Origin: Plasmopara viticola
Lineage: Eukaryota > Oomycota > Peronosporomycetes > Peronosporales > Peronosporaceae
Direction of reading: 5' to 3'
NCBI GenBank assembly: GCA_001695595.3
Contig: MBPM02000020.1
Span: 868,001-932,000, forward strand
DNA length: 64,000 bases
Position 1 is the stretch's first letter; every line of letters begins with the position of its first letter. Below, one piece after another: positions 1 to 12,173 of the stretch. A program made the position numbers and the translations under genes. The notes below the pieces were generated by a model. The model saw nothing but the letters and a program-made list of their open reading frames with translations, did no database searches and was not told the DNA's origin.

Positions 1-2300
1 GCGTTTAGACCGTAAAATTGCTCATGGATACGTTTTTTTGGGCAACATGGCCTCCCGAACGCATTCTTGCAGAATAGGAGCCAGCAACTTATTGCTGTGT
101 ATTTGCGAATACTGCTGAATTCCCATCCAGTGGCCTACATAGACATATCACCGATCAAGATCCGGCAGAAAGGCTCAAGCGTCTGCGATGTTTCTTATGC
201 GTGCTGAGGAGCCTCATTTGTACGCCGATCAGATTTTTATGATTTAATTTTCACTCAACAATACCGTTTGGACGCGGATCTACACTCTTTAATTTCAATC
301 GACTAAGACACCCTTCTTATAGTCTTTGGGGCACAAGTATTTTAGTAAAAGAAAGGGAAAGGATCGGAGTATCTATTTCACGTATTTTTCGCACTTAGAA
401 CCAGTTTATCTGTGGAAACAACTACCAGCTTCCGCGAAACTTCGATTGCATATATCCAGCATGAATTTGGTTGTGATTACATCCATTTAAAGAAGCACAC
501 GGGACCGAAAATTCAAGTGCCTTCCAAAGGCGGCATACAATTGCTAGATTAAAGAAAACAACGCAAGAGTGGGCTAGCTTAGTAATGTTGGGCAAAATCA
601 AACACTGTCTTTTCGAACGTTTTATCACTCTGATAAATTATGGGTGGCGTACACCACTAACCTTCTTACGGTGATATAAACACGTGTCTTGAAATTTCTA
701 AGGAAGTCTCGGAACTCTTAAAAGCGTAGTGTCAGCGGCTAATGATTTTTACAAAGCAAGCACGTGTGATAGTGTTCATAACCACTACCCAATTGACCGT
801 GAGGCAGAGAGGTCGCGTGCTATCAAGACTATGTGCGGCTCCTGCAGATAATTATAAAGGCTAGCGACTTTCCAAGGTAGTTCGGACACCTTGCGCCGAG
901 ATGCCCAGCGACCTATGTGACTGTAAAGTTCACGGGTCACGTGGGGGTAGGATGTGAAGGACTTTTCTGTCCGAGCCGAGCTTCGGTGGTTATAATCAAG
1001 CATACTTTCCATTGAAAGGGGTTCTGGAATTTGATTATCGACAGTCACAATATCAATATTCATACCAGTTTGTACAATATCTTAAATATCGGAATGAACA
1101 CAACAGTCTCTGCCGAAGTTTTGGATCCAATGCATGGACATAATTGAAGACCAATAGCAAGCCAAAACTTTTACCAAATTGATCAGTCTTCCTATTGCAC
1201 ACGTTAATTCTTTTAAGAATGGGGATAGTCAGTGACTTTAACCAAAATGCCTCATCTGCGATATGCTTGGTGGCCTTAAAAAACTCCGGGGTAGATGCCA
1301 GTCGGCCAAATTATACTATTATGACTCAGGCGTTTTAGTAGAAGTTTCTTCAGTTTTCACAAGTATCTCTGCAGCATAATTGCCCTCTGCGCATAAGGAT
1401 ACGCTTGTTAAAATGGCCGTGGCAGCAACAAAGGCTGCATCTACCACAAAGATTGCGTCTTTGACCTGGTTAGCGAGCCTCAAAAAGCTTGTTAATCAGA
1501 CAGCTTCTCTGGCCAAAAAGGTTGTGGAGAAGCTTTTCACTCCACCGCGGCAGGGAACGCGTGCCTATTTTAGTCCGATTCTGTCCCCACGATGTTTTGT
1601 AGCGTTCTATGCATAAATGTTAGTGTCAGTCATAAATGCAACTTCACGAAATGACAGTCGTGGTCCACAGCTTTTACAACTAAATTAATTTAATAACAGT
1701 AACGTCTTGTTTATAATTTTCCTATTTATGTGTTTTTCGTTGGTAAGCTAATATTGAGGTGTGATAACATTTTCCTCATATAGAAATGTATTTTATTGTG
1801 GTTGTAACGTAACAGAGGCTCCCTTTTTAGGTGAAGAATTATATTGTGTCTGATGCTGACAATCTATAGCGTTTGGAATAATTTCCTTCAGGTTGTCTAG
1901 CTAGCAACATTTGTACTATAAAATATAGTCATCTACTCATTAAATTCTATTATATTGCCATCTATGGATCATCGGACGAAGTTGCGTTATTTCGGCACGC
2001 GAATGACTATGCCAGCATGTTGATTTTCTTTACGGCATACGCGTTCTCCCACCTTCAATTTTGACATGTTGCCTTCAAGCGAGAAAAAATGAGATACCAA
2101 AAAATATTCGTTTCTTTTGCTATATTTATTTCTTTGAGGACTAAAAGCTTGAATATGACTATAAACATAGCCTTGCATGCGATCAAACATCTTCGCGACA
2201 TTTTCTGCGTGAAAATTCTCGCAAATCATGAGGTGTTTATCGGAATAGAAAATTCAATAATTAAACTGAAATGACAATCAATTACTCTTTGAGGAGCGAC
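1..2300. other. AT-rich stretch with no recognisable gene
   Basis: Only short open frames are present and none resembles a known family. The most gene-like is 1380-1616 (+), which opens at a TTG and encodes an Ala/Lys-rich stretch, so a coincidental frame is as likely as a gene end. The base composition is close to that of the virus-like element that follows. This may be more of that element (the DNA polymerase seen at 2401 should extend upstream of it) decayed past recognition, or ordinary intergenic DNA. Confidence 0.4.
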
Positions 2301-2400
2301 TGACATTAAAAAAAGAAGGTAATACACTTCAGAACGGTATGAAATTTATAAAACTTCAGCCTATAGTAAACCAATTCAAAGCCAATGATTAAGCAAACAA

Positions 2401-2664
2401 TTTCGATTTCGATCAGAAGGTAATATCTATGCTAAAAAATCTATCTTTCTTGGTAAGAAGAATTATTTGGATAGACTTGCTCGCAAAAATGATAAAGAAG
2501 ATTTTCATATCAAATGTAAAGGCATCCCATCAAAGCTTCTAGAAAACAGTATATACAGAATATATTTGGAACTCTATAATGGTGAGGAATTAGAAATTAA
2601 TTTGAGTGGTGTATGTCCAATAAAAATTAATAATAATACTCAACGTGTAACTACAAGATTCTAA
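2401..2664 (+). pseudogene. Protein-primed type-B DNA polymerase, C-terminal fragment
   Basis: The frame ending at the stop 2662-2664 reads into the conserved C-terminal block of Polinton-type PolB. It has an AKKSIFLGKKNY segment, then a HIKCKGIPSK segment, then LYNGEELEINL, which together correspond to the thumb end of the enzyme. In a working element this protein copies the linear element genome from a protein primer. The open frame starts in mid-domain: upstream (2330-2400) the frame is interrupted, and no exonuclease or palm motif was found in the window, so about 90 residues of a protein of roughly 1000 survive. It lies directly upstream of the integrase on the same strand. Assignment rests on motif recall without an alignment. 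Confidence 0.7.
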
Positions 2665-2889
2665 ACAAAAATTATCATTCAAATAGTATGGTGCATTGGC
2701 TCTCTTTTTAATCAGCTCTCTATGATCCAATTAAGTGATTCAAAGGTGCAACGAAGCTATGCCAAAAAGCAAAGGCAATTGATATAATTATAAAGTTAAA
2801 ACAAGTCAAAGAAGGATGAAGACACAAAGTAGCATTCAATAGTATGCAAACCAGAATAAAAAGTATTTCGAATGCAAACTCACAAGCAA

Positions 2890-3724
2890 TATTTCATAAC
2901 GAATGGCAAATGGATCTTGCATTCAAGAATAAAAGAAACCTATATTGATTACAGTTGATATTAACAGCCAAATTAGACACACTAGATTAATAAGAAACAA
3001 ACGCGCAGCTACGGCTCAAATAGCTATCGATCAATTCGTTACAGAGTCTCAAGTGTCATCAGTGATGTCGGATAGTGGATCTGTATTCACAAATAATGTA
3101 ATGAAGATTTTTTTGGTAAAAGTTCTGTTTTTCATGCTGATTCTATTCCAGGAGATCACACAGTGCTTTGAAATATAGATCGTTTTATCAGAACATGAAA
3201 GGCAAAACTAATAGCGATGCAAGACATCATAGGTGTCAAGAAGCTTGCATTAAGTCTCTGAATGATACTCTCTCTAATTACAACGATACCACTCATTCAT
3301 TCATAGAAGCAACACGAAATGGTATTGAAGAGAGGCTTGTTTTGAAAGTAGTTGAACACAATAAACGAGTGATTAAGCAAGTACAAAAAGGCATTTTAAC
3401 TTTTTTTTATTGTATGTTATCGTTTGATTTCGAAGCCAGTTGAAAAAGAAGGTGCACGATTTCCGAAAGATGTGACGAAGTTTTTGGAATAAATGGATTA
3501 AAGATGCGTTTTAAAAAAAATAGTGTCCTATACAAACCAGCCAATGATTTGGGAAGTGTAAAAGCAAAGAAAAGTGATGCACCAAGAAAGAACAATGCTG
3601 TGCTTGAAGTGGACAAGATCCTCGATCACAAGAAGCAACGCAACGGCAAGCCAAGATATCGAGTGAAATGGAAAGTACACGCTGACAGTGATAACACCTG
3701 GGAATACAAGACAATCTCAAATTG
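2890..3724 (+). pseudogene. Polinton-type rve integrase with C-terminal chromodomain
   Basis: Pieces of one retroviral-type (DDE) integrase appear in order but in shifting frames. First comes a NEWQMDLAFK segment with the first catalytic Asp (about 2900-2930). It is followed by ITVDINSQ and MSDSGSVFTN with the second Asp (about 3066-3096), a GDHTVL...DRFIRT segment around the third acidic site (about 3150-3205), and YNDTTHSFIEAT near the core end (about 3277-3311). The last open frame, 3504-3724, ends in a chromodomain (EVDKILDHKKQRNGK...YRVKWK...NTWEY), a known tail of Maverick and chromovirus integrases thought to target chromatin. At least three frame changes and one stop split the core, so no active enzyme is encoded. 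A Ty3/gypsy chromovirus is the alternative. The adjacent PolB and the core sequence favour a Polinton. Confidence 0.75.
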
Positions 3725-4039
3725 AATTATAAGGACAGGGTGTCATTACTCGAAGAACAATATCGGTCTCGATGTAGATGAACATGGTGTGTAAATACGT
3801 TACCAAAAACGACACACAATGTACTATAGAAGCCAAAAAGGGTGATTACTGTACTCAGCATCATAATATAATATAATATATAAAAGGAACTATCAATAAT
3901 CCAACTGCAAAAGGAGCAAAACAGGGATCTGCAAACATATAAATTCTAGATTGACACGATGACTGAAGTCGTTCTTATCCATCACAAATAGAATCAGAAT
4001 AATCCTTATCCAATTGCTGATAGACGATACCAATCTCGC

Positions 4040-5954
4040 TTAGAAGATGTCTTCAATGCTTTGTTCGATGAAATTGAAAAAGATAAAGAAAACTTCTCTA
4101 TAAAAGAAATGACTCGTGTCAGTAGATACACAAAATTGTCCAAAAAGCCTAGATCTTCCGCCTGTTTTACGCATTAAGCGTATTTTAGCCATCTTAGCGT
4201 TCATCTCAGACGATCCTATTTCTGACATACCAGCACCACTTAAATATTTTACTTTACTACGAACAGAGTTTACTAAACCAGGCTGCCCAGTAAAGACCCC
4301 AACCGCTTGAGCGCTTCAATTCACAATACCAGATACTAATGATTTAATTACAGGCAAACATTCTCTTTCAACCGACGCCATGCTTTATCCTTGATCCGTC
4401 TTCACAGTGACCCTCCACTCATTCCGGTTTTCGTCTATATTAAGCTTTTACCTGGTGATATTACAATAAAAACTCCTTTGCCAGCTTAAGCCGCGATTTT
4501 CCATTTCTTCGCATTTTCTGGGTAAAGGGCTTAACTCTTTGAAGAGCTTTTGGCTTGAGAAGTATTAAACGACGCTTTCATGTCTTTAAAAAAAAACTGA
4601 GCATCCGTGTGCTCATCACAATTGACCAAAACGTAAGTGTTCATGTTTGCATAATCTATCTATATCTCTTGCAATTTGATAAAATCTCAAAAGAATGATA
4701 TAATGTGCAGTTTCCGATGCAATTGTCTTGACTTTATACTTTTTTGAAGCCCTCAGAGCATCTATTCCTGATATCTTTGAGTTTCATTCTAGCCTTTAGT
4801 GTGGGGGTCGTATGTATCCTGGAGCCCCCCGGGTCCATTCACGAGATTTTGTTTAAGCAGTAAAGTATTGAGAATTTTTATTTCTTCTTGATTAGCATGA
4901 GCAGCTGAATTAATTGAGCTACCTCTAAGATTAGGATTTCGCACCTTGATAAAGCAAAGCAAGCTTTGTTTCTGTCCCGGTATATTAGCAATGATTAAAA
5001 CCCTCGTCGAATCAATGTTAATTCTCTTTCCAAACGACGATTATCATCATTTAAACCACGAGCACCTTGAGATTAATCGAATTCATGTTTTAGAATGCTT
5101 CGACGTCCTTTAATTTCTGCAAAACCTAAACCGCTCATGGAGCCAAATGAGAGAGTCTTTTGGAAACGTTCTGAATCAACGGATTTGACTATAAAAATAC
5201 AATGCAAACTCCGTATGTATTAACAGCGTCGTTTAGCGCTAAGCCAATTAGCACTTTTACCACCACGACTCTTAATAGACTGACTGACTTCCTTCTCTTT
5301 TTCAATCATAAGTGCAGCATATACACCAAGGTATAACTTTTTCTTACCAATCTCTCGCCCTTCAAAAAATACCTTATCATCGCTAACCAAGAGTTGTCAT
5401 CGTATAATCCGATAAAAATAACTTTCACTTGATTATCACCATCCATAATAGATTTGTCATTTGGATCGACTGATTGAACGTTGCTATTACTGTTTGCAAA
5501 GTAATTGAATCAGAGTTTTTTTTAACATTAATAATTGCTTGACGAATGTGTTGACTCCCATGGGCCTTTTTTTTGTTTTCACTCGATCACCATCGAAAAC
5601 TCTCAGTTTTTCGTTCAGCAATTTCATGCGATAACCTCCATTCACTGATATATAGCCACTTGTTGGTTTCTTCCCTTCTCATGTGGAATCGGTAATCGAG
5701 TATGCCATTGTTCATTGGAATATCGCGAAGCGCTTCGTATGCTCCAGACCCAATGTATATTTCAAACTGATGCGACGAACCAACAGCGGTATCTTTAGTC
5801 TCAATGTCAATTACAATTCATACGTTGCAAACCAATCATACTTATTTAGTGGTTTGTAGGCTAAGTTTCCGTTATTTACATTAAATAGTTTACCATATGT
5901 CCCAACATATACGTTTTTTTCTGGAGTACCAAAATTTAGAATCGGATTGACCAT
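4040..5954 (-). pseudogene. Unidentified broken gene of capsid-like size
   Basis: An ATG at 5954 on the minus strand opens a run starting MVNPILNFGTPEKNVYVGTY. It stays protein-like through several frame changes (IGSGAYEALRDIPMNNG, then YISVNGGYRMKLLNEKLRVF near 5600). Coding-like segments continue to about 4040, where a 62-residue open frame ends. The total span of about 1.9 kb would hold a protein of about 630 residues, the usual size of a Polinton major capsid protein. I cannot recognise a double jelly-roll signature, so the function is left open. It could instead be two adjacent genes. Position inside the element and strand shared with the packaging ATPase are the only contextual support for a virion role. 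Confidence 0.4.
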
Positions 5955-5991
5955 TCTTTATTTATAGTTAGATTGATAGTGAAGTGATCAG

Positions 5992-6261
5992 TTATTTTAT
6001 CTCGTGCAACCCTTTAAAAGCTAAATAATTAACTTTGACTTGAGTCCCAAAATCATGTGTACTCCGTGAGTCATCAATACCACTCAAAGAGTCTTCTTCT
6101 TCTCCGATATCAGTTACATCATATTGGCTATCCATTGGTGTCATTACCGTGACTGCCTGCATACCTGTTGAAGTCAAAGATGTAGCCGCTTGTATTCCCG
6201 TCGTTGTCACAGACGATGTTTCTTGTTTTTCATCGTTGTGAGTAATGAGCTGCTTGTGCAC
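5992..6261 (-). pseudogene. Short acidic, Ser/Thr-rich protein remnant
   Basis: An open frame of 89 residues is rich in Thr, Ser, Met and Gln at first and ends with an acidic run (GEEEDSLSGIDDSR) and a hydrophobic C-terminus. It opens at a GTG. A short ATG-started frame reading MSAQAAHYS overlaps just upstream in another phase, which suggests a frameshifted start. It lies between two probable virion genes on the same strand. No family was recognised. Confidence 0.3.
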
Positions 6262-6489
6262 TCATTGTCGGAGTTACTTTCCTTAGCAATTTTTAGAGTG
6301 TCGAAGTATATACAGTTTGTCTAGAACGATAGCTCATTGTGTTAAATTAAATCGATCATTCTTTATGCGTGCTGATTGAAGCTCCTTACTGTTCTCTGCA
6401 GCAAGTTGCTTCGTTTTAGTTTTTCGATCACTTAAAGATTTAAAATTTGAATTTTTTTAAAGTGTCCTAAGCACAGCTCTATATAAATG

Positions 6490-7326
6490 TAATATATTGT
6501 TTACTATCACGGAATAATAGCATGATCAAAGAATCAAAGTCTTCAAATCTCACATTGTTAAAATCGTGGTCATTACTCAGAATAATGCTGGGGTGTGCTC
6601 CATCATTTATCGATAGTTATTGATATTCAGGTGATTGAATTGAGATCAGCTGACCAACTGATGTCCCTTGAGGACTGAACGAAGTCAGAATATCAGGTGG
6701 TGCGCTAACCCGATTGTTAATGAGATTGGATCGAATCTAATAACTGCTGGCGGGATTAATTTGTGGAGAGATGTTGCTTAGCAAACGTGATTTGTTGTTT
6801 GAATGCTCGAAGGATATGTATCAGCTGAAAAATCACATTTAAAAAATTCGTTCTTAGAAACAGCAATACGAGGAGCATTAGTAGCGGTTGGTAATCCTGT
6901 TCCAGTTAACGAATATGAATCAGTCGATGGACGCGAATATCCACCGAGGACAGAAGTTAGTGTCATCAAGATATGTAGATGAGGGGCTCGAGAGCCAATT
7001 TCTACCCTGAGAATCGATCAAACATGCACCGATACTAACTAATTTAGACTCGATGTAGTTTGATATGTCTTCATACGAATAAAATCCATTTGGAAGCATA
7101 ATGGAAACCGTTTGAAAGGTTGCTGCGGTTGTGACTAAAATGCTGAACTTGTTGTTGCCAAAAAAACTTTCGTTAACATGTATTGCGAATAATAGATTTG
7201 CAGGCTTGTCAGAGCACTTTCCTGATTTTTGGAATTCGCGCTTGATCCAGTAACGAGGAATCTAGTTGTATTGTTCAAGCCATTGGAAACAATGTTATTC
7301 CGATTAAAAATAACAATGCTCGTCAC
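6490..7326 (-). pseudogene. Probable virion (minor capsid or penton-like) protein, broken
   Basis: Minus-strand segments in three frames read as one protein. The N-terminal part is MTSIVIFNRNNIVSNGLNNT (from 7326), the middle carries MLPNGFYSYEDISNYIES (about 7090-7030), and the end reads NNRVSAPPDILTSFSPQG and then DHDFNNVRFEDFDSLIMLL (about 6720-6500). The 'pNGfYs..di..yi' block and the closing 'd.nF..v...D...i.lL' block recall small structural proteins of Polinton-like viruses. This is from memory and is not a secure family call. The gene sits immediately downstream of the packaging ATPase on the same strand, which fits a morphogenesis module. At least three frame changes disable it. Confidence 0.45.
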
Positions 7327-7439
7327 ATTTAGTCTGTCGTGAAGACGGCCTGCTCTTTATTTGACGAGGGATATAAACCGAAAACTTCACCTTTAAAATT
7401 CTTTCGAATTTGTTACTTGACAGAGTCTATGAAAAGCAT

Positions 7440-8015
7440 TTGGCCTTTCTGAGCTGTTGCTTGTTTGCAATTTCTGTAAATATCTTCGTAGGAAGATTAA
7501 ATTCTTTCACTGGAGATTGTGTTTTGAATTTGCTTTTAGAATAGCCATATACTCAAAATTCAGTCGGATCATTTCATCGGAAGTAAAATGACTATGAGCT
7601 ATGAGAATCGTTGAAAGCCCTTTGTGACTTTCTTTAGTAAAGGAGTGACTAAATCTCTTTGAAGCTTCTTATCGTTATAATTACCATCGATGATGACGAG
7701 CTGTAAAGCCTTTGGAATCGCTTTGATAGCATCAACACTTGGAGGAGCATCGGTCAATAAAATGCTACAAAACCTTGTAGTTTCTCTGTAATGTAATCAT
7801 CTAACTCTCGATCAGGATTGCGGGCTATAATGTGCAAATGGCTATAGACTTCTAGAGAATATTCGAGTATACTAAAAGCTAGATTGGATTTACCGGGGAA
7901 GCTTGGTCCTAAAACTATCATTCGGATAAGGTTTTGAATACCAAGCTTTTATTTCAAACGATTTCTTCTTTGACTTCTTTGAAAGCATATCACCAAAATC
8001 AGGAATTGAACTCAT
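7440..8015 (-). pseudogene. A32-type genome-packaging ATPase (FtsK/HerA fold), broken
   Basis: The ATG at 8015 starts MSSIPDFGDMLSKKSKKKSF. After one frame change a Walker A loop follows, MIVLGPSFPGKSNLAF (about 7925-7880), with the GxxxxGKS pattern kept. Downstream, ALQLVIIDGNYND (about 7710-7680) fits a Walker B strand with its acidic residue, and an ILIAHSHFT segment (about 7610-7580) fits the sensor strand. In Polintons and related viruses this ATPase pumps the genome into the capsid. There are at least three frame changes, so it cannot be made. The order Walker A, Walker B, sensor and the normal size (about 200 residues) make the call fairly safe. A different P-loop ATPase is possible. 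Confidence 0.7.
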
Positions 8016-8190
8016 TTTAAAAGCTACAATCTGTTGGTATATATTTCAGAATTAAAAATGTTTCCGTTGAATTACTTCATCGTTGTACGATCCACTAGAC
8101 TTTAATGTCTCCTTCGATTATCTAACTATGAGTATTGGATACTCACGATATAACAAGCGAAACGGTGTAAATTACACTTCGGATTTTCTT

Positions 8191-10435
8191 ATGTCTCGAA
8201 AAATTTATATCAAAATGGCGTCTTGCTGTCACTCACTGGATTAGAATATCTTGCTAATATCTTACCAGGAGTTTCAATCGCAAGCAAAGCATTAATTATA
8301 TATTTGACCCGAGATATCTCGAATATTAACAGTGTTTCGGCATCACAATCAACTGGGATCATACAGAAAGCTTCACAACCAGATAACACCTCTATCAATA
8401 TCTGGACCGATTGCTGGAACATTGAGTACAGCAGCACTGTCAAAATCACAAGTATCGGTTCGCTGACTTCATCATCGATAGCTCCAGCTGATCGCGTTGC
8501 CAGCTCTGGTCAAAGAAGCATTGGGTTTCGAACATAGATAGACGTTATGGCATGATACAAATTGACACGGACAACTTTGTGATGTTGTGTTTCTCTGCTG
8601 GAGGCACCTACAGCGACTACATTACGTATAGTCATTTATACGCAACATATAGCATTTCTTGTAATGTATCAGCAACGAACATATCAAGAATATTAGCTAT
8701 CGCTTTTAAGCCAAATGCCACTAGCGGCGGGACAATAATTGGAGCTTTATATGGAGCTTCATCAACTGCTACACAACCATATATTACCTCAGTTAGAGCG
8801 TTGACATCTCTAACAGTGCCTGGTGCGTTAATTGGAACGCTAAGCACAGCTGGTCAACCAAATATTCTTAGCTTGGAACGTTGACGTCTCTAACTGTGTC
8901 TGGTGTGTTGAATGGAACGCTGAGCACAGCTGCGCAGCCATATACTACATCGCTTGGAACTTTATCTCTCTAACGGCTTTATCAATTACGGATACAGTTC
9001 AGACTGATGCCCAGCCTAATGTCACATCTTTGGGAACTTTAACTGGCTTAACAAGTAGTGTCACCATCACTTCGAGTAGAATTACAGATGGACAATCATT
9101 CATTTCCACAACGGAACATTAACTTGTGTTGGGTCCTCTTCTGATAATAGCGATGCACACTTTGGCACAACTACAGGGAACATCTTGGACTTTCAAAAAA
9201 GTAATCCAGAACAAATGACAATTAGTTCATCAGGTGCAGTGTATGGAATCTCATCGCTGAGTGCAACAACGCCAACTAGAACAATTAGCCCTTCATCGCA
9301 GCCTTGTATCACAACTCTTGAAGATTTAACACTACCGAGTTCACATACGAAAACAAATGGAGCTTACTCCAGTATCAACTAATATTACAACCTCACCGAG
9401 ACATTTCGATTGTGGTAGCGCTTAAGATATTGGTTCTTTTACAAGCCATCCTTTTTTTTGTTTAATGCAAATAATTCTCGAAGATTGCAGTGCGATGCTT
9501 CTAGTGACATTAATATTTCAAATTATAACGCTTTTACAATTGGATTAGAACTTGGTGAAGCTTTAATTACACCAATAGCTACAGAACTTATCTAATTAAT
9601 TGAGGCAATTTAAGGAACCGCTGTTGCAAGTAAAGCTCTCGTTTGAGATTCAAATAGAAACATTACAAAGTTGCAAATTAAACGGAAGAAACTCTGATGC
9701 TACACAACAACGACTGGGACTAGCAATGCCTCTGCATTTAAATTAATTTTTTAGGTACCTAAAATGCTAATGGGCAGCACAATTCGTCCGTAATCGCGTT
9801 TAGAAATGCACTAAGCGATGGTATGCCTCATGGGGTACTTTTATGTCAACGAAGAGCTGCTACTGCTGCTGATCTCGTGTTTTTGACTCAATCAGCGACA
9901 AATAATGTATCTGAATGCTTGCGCGTATTTCTACGAGAGCTCTTGAAGTCAATGCCATAATCAGCGCTAGAAATATTTGCTTAGGCTCCGCAAACTATGT
10001 CGATGGTTCATAGGAATTATGAGACTAATAGAGTTTTGTATCTTAATTACTAGAACCTATAAGACTAATAGAGGTTTGTCTTTAAATTAACTGTGAGGCG
10101 AATACAACTACCACTAATGCAACTTGACTTGGCAATTTGACAAACAATGATTTGCAATTTGGAGTCAATAACTCAACTAAAATAATTATGGACGTTTAGG
10201 AGTTGGAACAACATCACCGAGTACTACTTTGCATTCTAATGAAGCTGTTTCGCATACATATAATGTTGGCGGATTCTTATATTCTGCTGGGACATCTACA
10301 GCATACACTACAAATCATTTGGGCCCCGTTACGGTGAGCGTCGCTGCTATGTTTGTTTGGTCCGATTCAGTGTACACCGATTTATTGTACATCGGATCGG
10401 AGATGCGAGGACATTATCCACCAAGTAGGCACTGA
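8191..10435 (+). pseudogene. Tail-fibre-like protein with tandem beta-repeats, broken
   Basis: The ATG at 8191 (MSRKIYIK) leads after a frame change into LTGLEYLANILPGVSIASKA. It then runs through repeated units of the type 'GTLSTAGQPNILSLeRLTSLTV', seen about every 110 bases between 8350 and 9080 in different frames (for example ATQPYITSVRALTSLTVPGA at about 8770). A second 'VASKALV.DSNRNITKLQI' block lies near 9620-9670, and VGTTSPSTTLHSNEA at about 10200 opens the C-terminal part. Such repeats make trimeric fibre shafts and are common in tail or host-attachment proteins of large algal viruses and Polinton-like viruses. The probable role was a virion surface fibre. Many frameshifts exist. 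It is the longest gene of the element and faces away from the ATPase. Confidence 0.65.
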
Positions 10436-10940
10436 TAATTGCGATAATTTCATGCTCTAATTGTTTATGAATACAAATACAAAGGGTCAGATGAAAAATT
10501 CCAAAAATTGGTTTTATTCGTCAAGACTTGTATGCAGCTGGATACATAAAATTACATATAACGACATCAAATGAAAGCTGAAGAAAGAAGATGAAGATGA
10601 CATTGAAGGATATGAAATGAATATTAATTGCAGCAAAGTTACAGCGATCAACTTCTGCATGATAAAAAATGACTTAATAGTTTGGAGCAACTTGAGATGG
10701 AGCTGAGGCATAAATGAGTGAAGCTTGATAGTTTTGTCAACAATAAAAAGTTGACTGACAAGTCCATGGAGCAGAATCAAATGGAGACTGGAATTGGTCA
10801 GTATTCGCTGCACTTACAGAATGGCCACTATTGGTTTCACTTAATATAATCAAAGCAATGTATCTATTATTCTTTAAGCTCATAGATAGTAAAAAGGCAA
10901 AAGCAGCGTTCTGCTGACTTTTTTGCTGGCCAGATTCTGC

Positions 10941-12115
10941 TCACGCTTTAGAGTGGCAGTCAAAGTAGTTGATTTTCATAACAGGTTTAGCAACTACTTG
11001 GTTTGATTTGATTAGCAATACCATAGAAATGAATGTATGACTAGTCGTTGCGAAAGATAAGATTTGGCCAGAAGTCGAGATCGCTGTAATGTTGTTAGAC
11101 ATAGCACCAAAAGCAACTCGTAGGGGCCCAGCTCTATCCAATGTCAAATTTCCTGAATCTGTATTACCAGTAGCTACACTTGCTACCATTACAGAATTTG
11201 CAGAACAAGCGTTTAATGAGACAGAGAGTAAATTCATCAAATCACCAGTTGCAGTCATGTTATCAACGAAACTGGTGTTAAACGTCATGGTTAATGTTAG
11301 GGTTCGCTACTCAAATCGACAAAGCCAATCTTTAATACGAAGTATTAAATACCGGCAACGCCACTAGCGGTCATTACACCTGAAACGTAACCATTAGTAC
11401 CTTGCAGTCGGCTTTTGGCAAGAATTGTGCCCCTTCTCGTTGTTGGTCAGCCAAGAGGGTTTGTAGCAGTAATCGTTGCTCCAGTGGCATCAGAGCTATC
11501 AATTTATTGTGGATATCAGAATAGATGTTAAATTAGCTCGCTTTTAAACGCTGGCGTTGTTTCTGTAATAAATTCAGTAGCTACAGTCGATGCAGCATTG
11601 ACTAAATTCCTGACAAAATTATCTCCTTGTGTTGAAGTTGCAGGAATACTTCCACGTTATGAGATATTAGGACTCAATACCTCATCTAAAGCAAGATATC
11701 AATCTGCACCGTTCTTTGATACATCGTAATCACAACAATCAGTTTGAGCACGTATGTTGCACCAGTAACTCTTATAATCATTGATACTTTTTCCGTTAAT
11801 TCCATCCGATTATTAATAGCAAAAATTCAGAGACCAGCTTTTAATCCACAAACCATTTTTAAGTACCATCGAGAGCAGAGGCAAAAGCGTTTCAAGCCGT
11901 TACTACGTATGGGGTTACTACATATGAATCTCAGAGACTTCCGTAACCAGTCGCGCCATTTTGCTGTGAAGTTGCACGATTCCCAATTGATACGAACCGT
12001 TGTTGTCATCGACGACACTAGTAACGTGTTTGTCTTTGCTTACACTGATGACTGGATCAGAACTAGTCGTCGAGTCATATAAAAACGAATCTGCTAATTG
12101 AGTGCTATCACCCAT
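10941..12115 (-). pseudogene. Second structural-like gene on the minus strand, broken
   Basis: Two open frames bracket this span. One starts at 12115 (MGDSTQLADSFLYDSTTSSD, then ISVSKDKHVTSVVDDNNGSY). The other, 10941-11288, is Thr/Ser/Ala-rich (MTFNTSFVDNMTATGDLMNL). Between them, frame-shifting segments such as NLVNAASTVATEFITETTPA and LAKSRLQGTNGYVSGVMTAS stay protein-like. Composition (small polar residues, no charged helices) suggests a beta-structured virion or fibre protein of about 390 residues. No family was recognised. It converges on the fibre gene and lies next to the protease, inside the element. Confidence 0.4.
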
Positions 12116-12173
12116 TATTGAATCTGTAAATTAATGCCCTTTCTATTAAAATGAGCTATATGAGCATCAGATA

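Noticed and set aside
3860..3900. TATAA-type short tandem repeat
   Set aside because: A simple AT microsatellite of a few units; no function is indicated.
10514..10813. Minus-strand frame of 99 residues rich in Leu, Ile and Ser
   Set aside because: It looks membrane-like, but the plus strand reads as more frame-shifted coding relic. No supporting motif or start context.
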